From contig JAXDDX010000042.1 of NCBI GenBank assembly GCA_034670405.1, forward strand, positions 742,001-806,000: DNA of 64,000 bases. Direction: 5' to 3'. The position numbers and the translations under genes are program-made. This stretch comes from Hoplostethus atlanticus. Taxonomy: Eukaryota > Chordata > Actinopteri > Trachichthyiformes > Trachichthyidae. The notes below the pieces were generated by a model that was given only the letters and a program-made list of their open reading frames with translations, was not told the origin of the DNA and ran no database searches. Below, in pieces: positions 61,881 to 64,000 of this stretch (its first letter is position 1; every line of letters starts with the position of its first letter).

Positions 61881-63299
61881 TGGGCACACTTACGATACCA
61901 GTAAACTCTGGCCAATCTCAGCAATATTTAGCCAGGACATTGAGCCGTAGAGCCTGAGCCTCAAGTCGTATTAACTTAACACGAGACGCCACTCAAGTAC
62001 AAGGAGGTGGGGGAGAGAGAGGAGGAGGGGGGCTGGGGGTTTGTGAGCTCCATTAGTAGCTGAGACTCAAACCGAGGCCGGGTCACTGACACTTCAATGG
62101 GTTACCATGCTGGGCTTGGCAGTGCTGCTTGTTGCCCCAGCATCTTTGGGTGTTGCCGTGGTGGTGGACCTGTCGGAGGGTTGGAGCCGATACACCTGAG
62201 AGTCTAGGAGCACCAGGACCATTCACTGTCCTTCAATTACAGCAGGTTGCTTGATTTCGTCATGACATAACGTGGCCTCTTGTGCCTTTGACAACTGCCG
62301 TTTGCCTGCATGGTTTGACTTGACTTGATGTTTGATGTGATCATTTGTTCTGGGTTTTATTTAAACCCTTTCTGCCGACCAGAGTTCCCTTACAGAACAA
62401 TAAAGATTTGAATTGAGACGTGTCAAACAGTTATCCCCTTCGACCGCCATCCCCCCATGCGATTTCCTCCTTCCTTTGTTGCACACACTCTTTCAATCTC
62501 CATGCGCTCGAGGCCAAGAGTATGAGAGCAATTAAAACCCAGAGCAGGGTCCTACCACGGTTTCTTCTGGCAGGCGTCCCGGTAACACGTTGCACAGTCT
62601 TCGCTCCAGATAGCCTGCGCTCTCCCGGTAGACTCTCCCTGCACCGCTTCCCCGAAAACCACATAAGACGAGCGGGGCTGGTGGGCCGCCGGGCGTGCCA
62701 GGTCTTAGATGCACAGCAACAAAGACAAAGGAGATCACAGTGGGAATCAAGGGGTTCCCCGGAGAAGACGAGTCGAGGAGCGCTTCAGCTGTGAAATCTC
62801 CCCCCACGTAAAAAAAAAGAAGTGCACAACAACGCCGTCTGCTTAGCGCTGACGTGACAAGAATGAGGTCAGCGTAACCCGGGTGCACGACCCCGAAGGA
62901 GGCCCGGGGAATAAAGTGCCCGAGGCGATCCCAGCGCTTCGTTAAAACCGGGGGTCCAGGGGTCAGTCGTGATGGGTGGGATCCCCTCGTCTTAAATGTC
63001 TTGGAGGAGAGGGGGGCTTCAAAGCGATTATGGTCAGCCATGGTTATCCATGTCAACCAGGGTCAGAAGTTAAAGGATCCCTGGTGACTGCTGGCATGTC
63101 CCAGTATGGTGGGGTCCAAGCCCCGGCCCCAGGCCCCATGAAGGACACGTGGAGCTGAACCTGGACATCCGTAGGAATCCATGAAAAAATCCACAGGCAC
63201 ATTTTTCAATTATTTTTCATAAAAACTAAACAGCACTGAAAAGTATTGAAGTCTATTTGTAAGACAGAAACGTGATGATGCTGCAGGATCACAAGATGA

Positions 63300-63430
63300 A
63301 AATATGAAAATATATATATTGCTATATATAATAATTGCTATATATAATATAATGCTAATAATGCTATACTCTTATATAGCTATAAATGTTTTTGGTAGTG
63401 ATAGTTTGATAGTTTGATAGTTTGATAGTG
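63300..63430. repeat. AT-rich tract with TAGTTTGA octamers
   Basis: Repeated GCTATATATAATA words, then three TAGTTTGA octamers at about 63403-63428. Confidence 0.9.
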
Positions 63431-64000
63431 GATATCTGCAGCCTCTGGGCTTCGTTCAATAATTAATCAAGTAAAAGAATCTGAGAAGGAAAAATACAAA
63501 TTATTATTTGGTTCTGTACTTTGAGGGGTTGGGGTCATTTTGTTGTCTTATAATCTGTTGTTGGTTAGTAATATCATGGTCCTTATTCATGCTGCAGATA
63601 ATAAATACATCAGAACCAAACTAGTGGATTGTAACACAAACCTCCAGCCTCACCGAGCCTCGCAACCTCTGGCCCTTGGGAAGAGCAAAACTGAACGTCT
63701 CCGAATGAAACAACTTCCTGTCTGATTCCTCTCGGGGCTGCAGCGTGACGTCTACGTACGGCGGCTCCATCTGTACTGTCTTTGTGGCTGCTGATCCTCA
63801 GACTCTTCCCAGTCAGCGGTGAACAAACGAGGCCTACCTCCATGCCGGTCCTTACCGAGGCCGCTTTCATCTCCCTGTCAAAACAACTCACCAAGAGTCA
63901 GAGGCTTCATGAAGCTCGCGTTTGAACAGTTCTCTCCGGACAGTTCCAAACAGAGTATTTATCATCACCCCCATACGAATGTCTTCAGAGTGTGAATTAT

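Larger units (their letters stand above)
58721..64000. other. Upstream intergenic, distal part with CpG-rich blocks; no gene confirmed
   Basis: CpG-rich sequence occurs at about 58750-59170, 59900-60150, 61400-61880 and 62540-62960. None of the open frames shows a domain I recognise. A LINE-tail-like CAATAAAG stretch lies near 60380-60415 and another near 62395-62415. AT-rich tracts follow at 63300-63430. In mammals PRDM8 lies 5' of ANTXR2 in divergent orientation; I could not identify a PRDM8 coding exon here. Confidence 0.5.

Noticed and set aside
62532-63056. 174-codon minus-strand open frame in a CpG-rich stretch
   Set aside because: No family resemblance; an overlapping plus-strand frame of 124 codons is equally open, as expected in stop-poor GC-rich DNA.
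48641-64000. Divergent PRDM8 gene expected 5' of ANTXR2 from mammalian gene order
   Set aside because: No PR/SET or C2H2 zinc-finger coding stretch was seen on either strand. It may lie beyond the window or gene order may differ.

Overview
The window looks like nuclear DNA of a teleost fish. It is intron-rich and dense in (CA)n/(GT)n and (CT)n microsatellites. It carries several interspersed repeat families, including tRNA-derived SINE-like copies with a tail typical of fish genomes. I see no operons, long prokaryote-type coding regions, CRISPR arrays or viral genes. Species and genus cannot be named from the sequence alone.

One gene can be supported firmly. It is a minus-strand orthologue of ANTXR2 (capillary morphogenesis gene 2, CMG2), a type I membrane receptor for basement-membrane components that in mammals also serves as an anthrax toxin receptor. 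I located sixteen coding exons by hand, from the ATG at 48381 down to 18762. All have GT-AG borders, and the summed phases give 480 continuous codons against about 477 for the same part of the human protein. Exon order is signal peptide plus domain start (48218-48381), vWA/I domain (44340-39325), Ig/IPT-like region (36162-26626), transmembrane segment (25582-25677), proline-rich juxtamembrane exon (21477-21527), then the conserved cytoplasmic tail (21140-18762). The short last exon, which in human encodes about 12 residues, was not found. It probably lies within or beyond the leftmost 18.7 kb.

Positions 1-18761 are therefore either the last intron of antxr2 or its downstream flank. They hold microsatellites, a 13-bp minisatellite, two MITE-like elements, local duplications and a few AT-rich blocks that could be conserved noncoding elements. 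The introns between 18843 and 48217 hold more repeats. The most striking is a 17-copy, 41-bp minisatellite ending about 235 bp inside intron 1. Two others lie next to exons and would be transcribed as UG tracts: (UG)n about 64 nt before the proline-rich exon 13, and (UG)37 about 200 nt after exon 11.

Positions 48400-64000 are upstream of antxr2. I recognise no protein-coding exon there. There is a modest CpG-rich promoter-like zone at exon 1, further repeats, a CRE plus CCAAT motif pair near 54.7 kb, and CpG-rich blocks near 58.8-60.2 and 61.4-61.9 kb that could be promoters or first exons of an unidentified gene. I found no convincing new biological system. The best leads are the possible UG-repeat control of exon 13, the intron-1 minisatellite, and the CpG-rich block at 61.4-61.9 kb.
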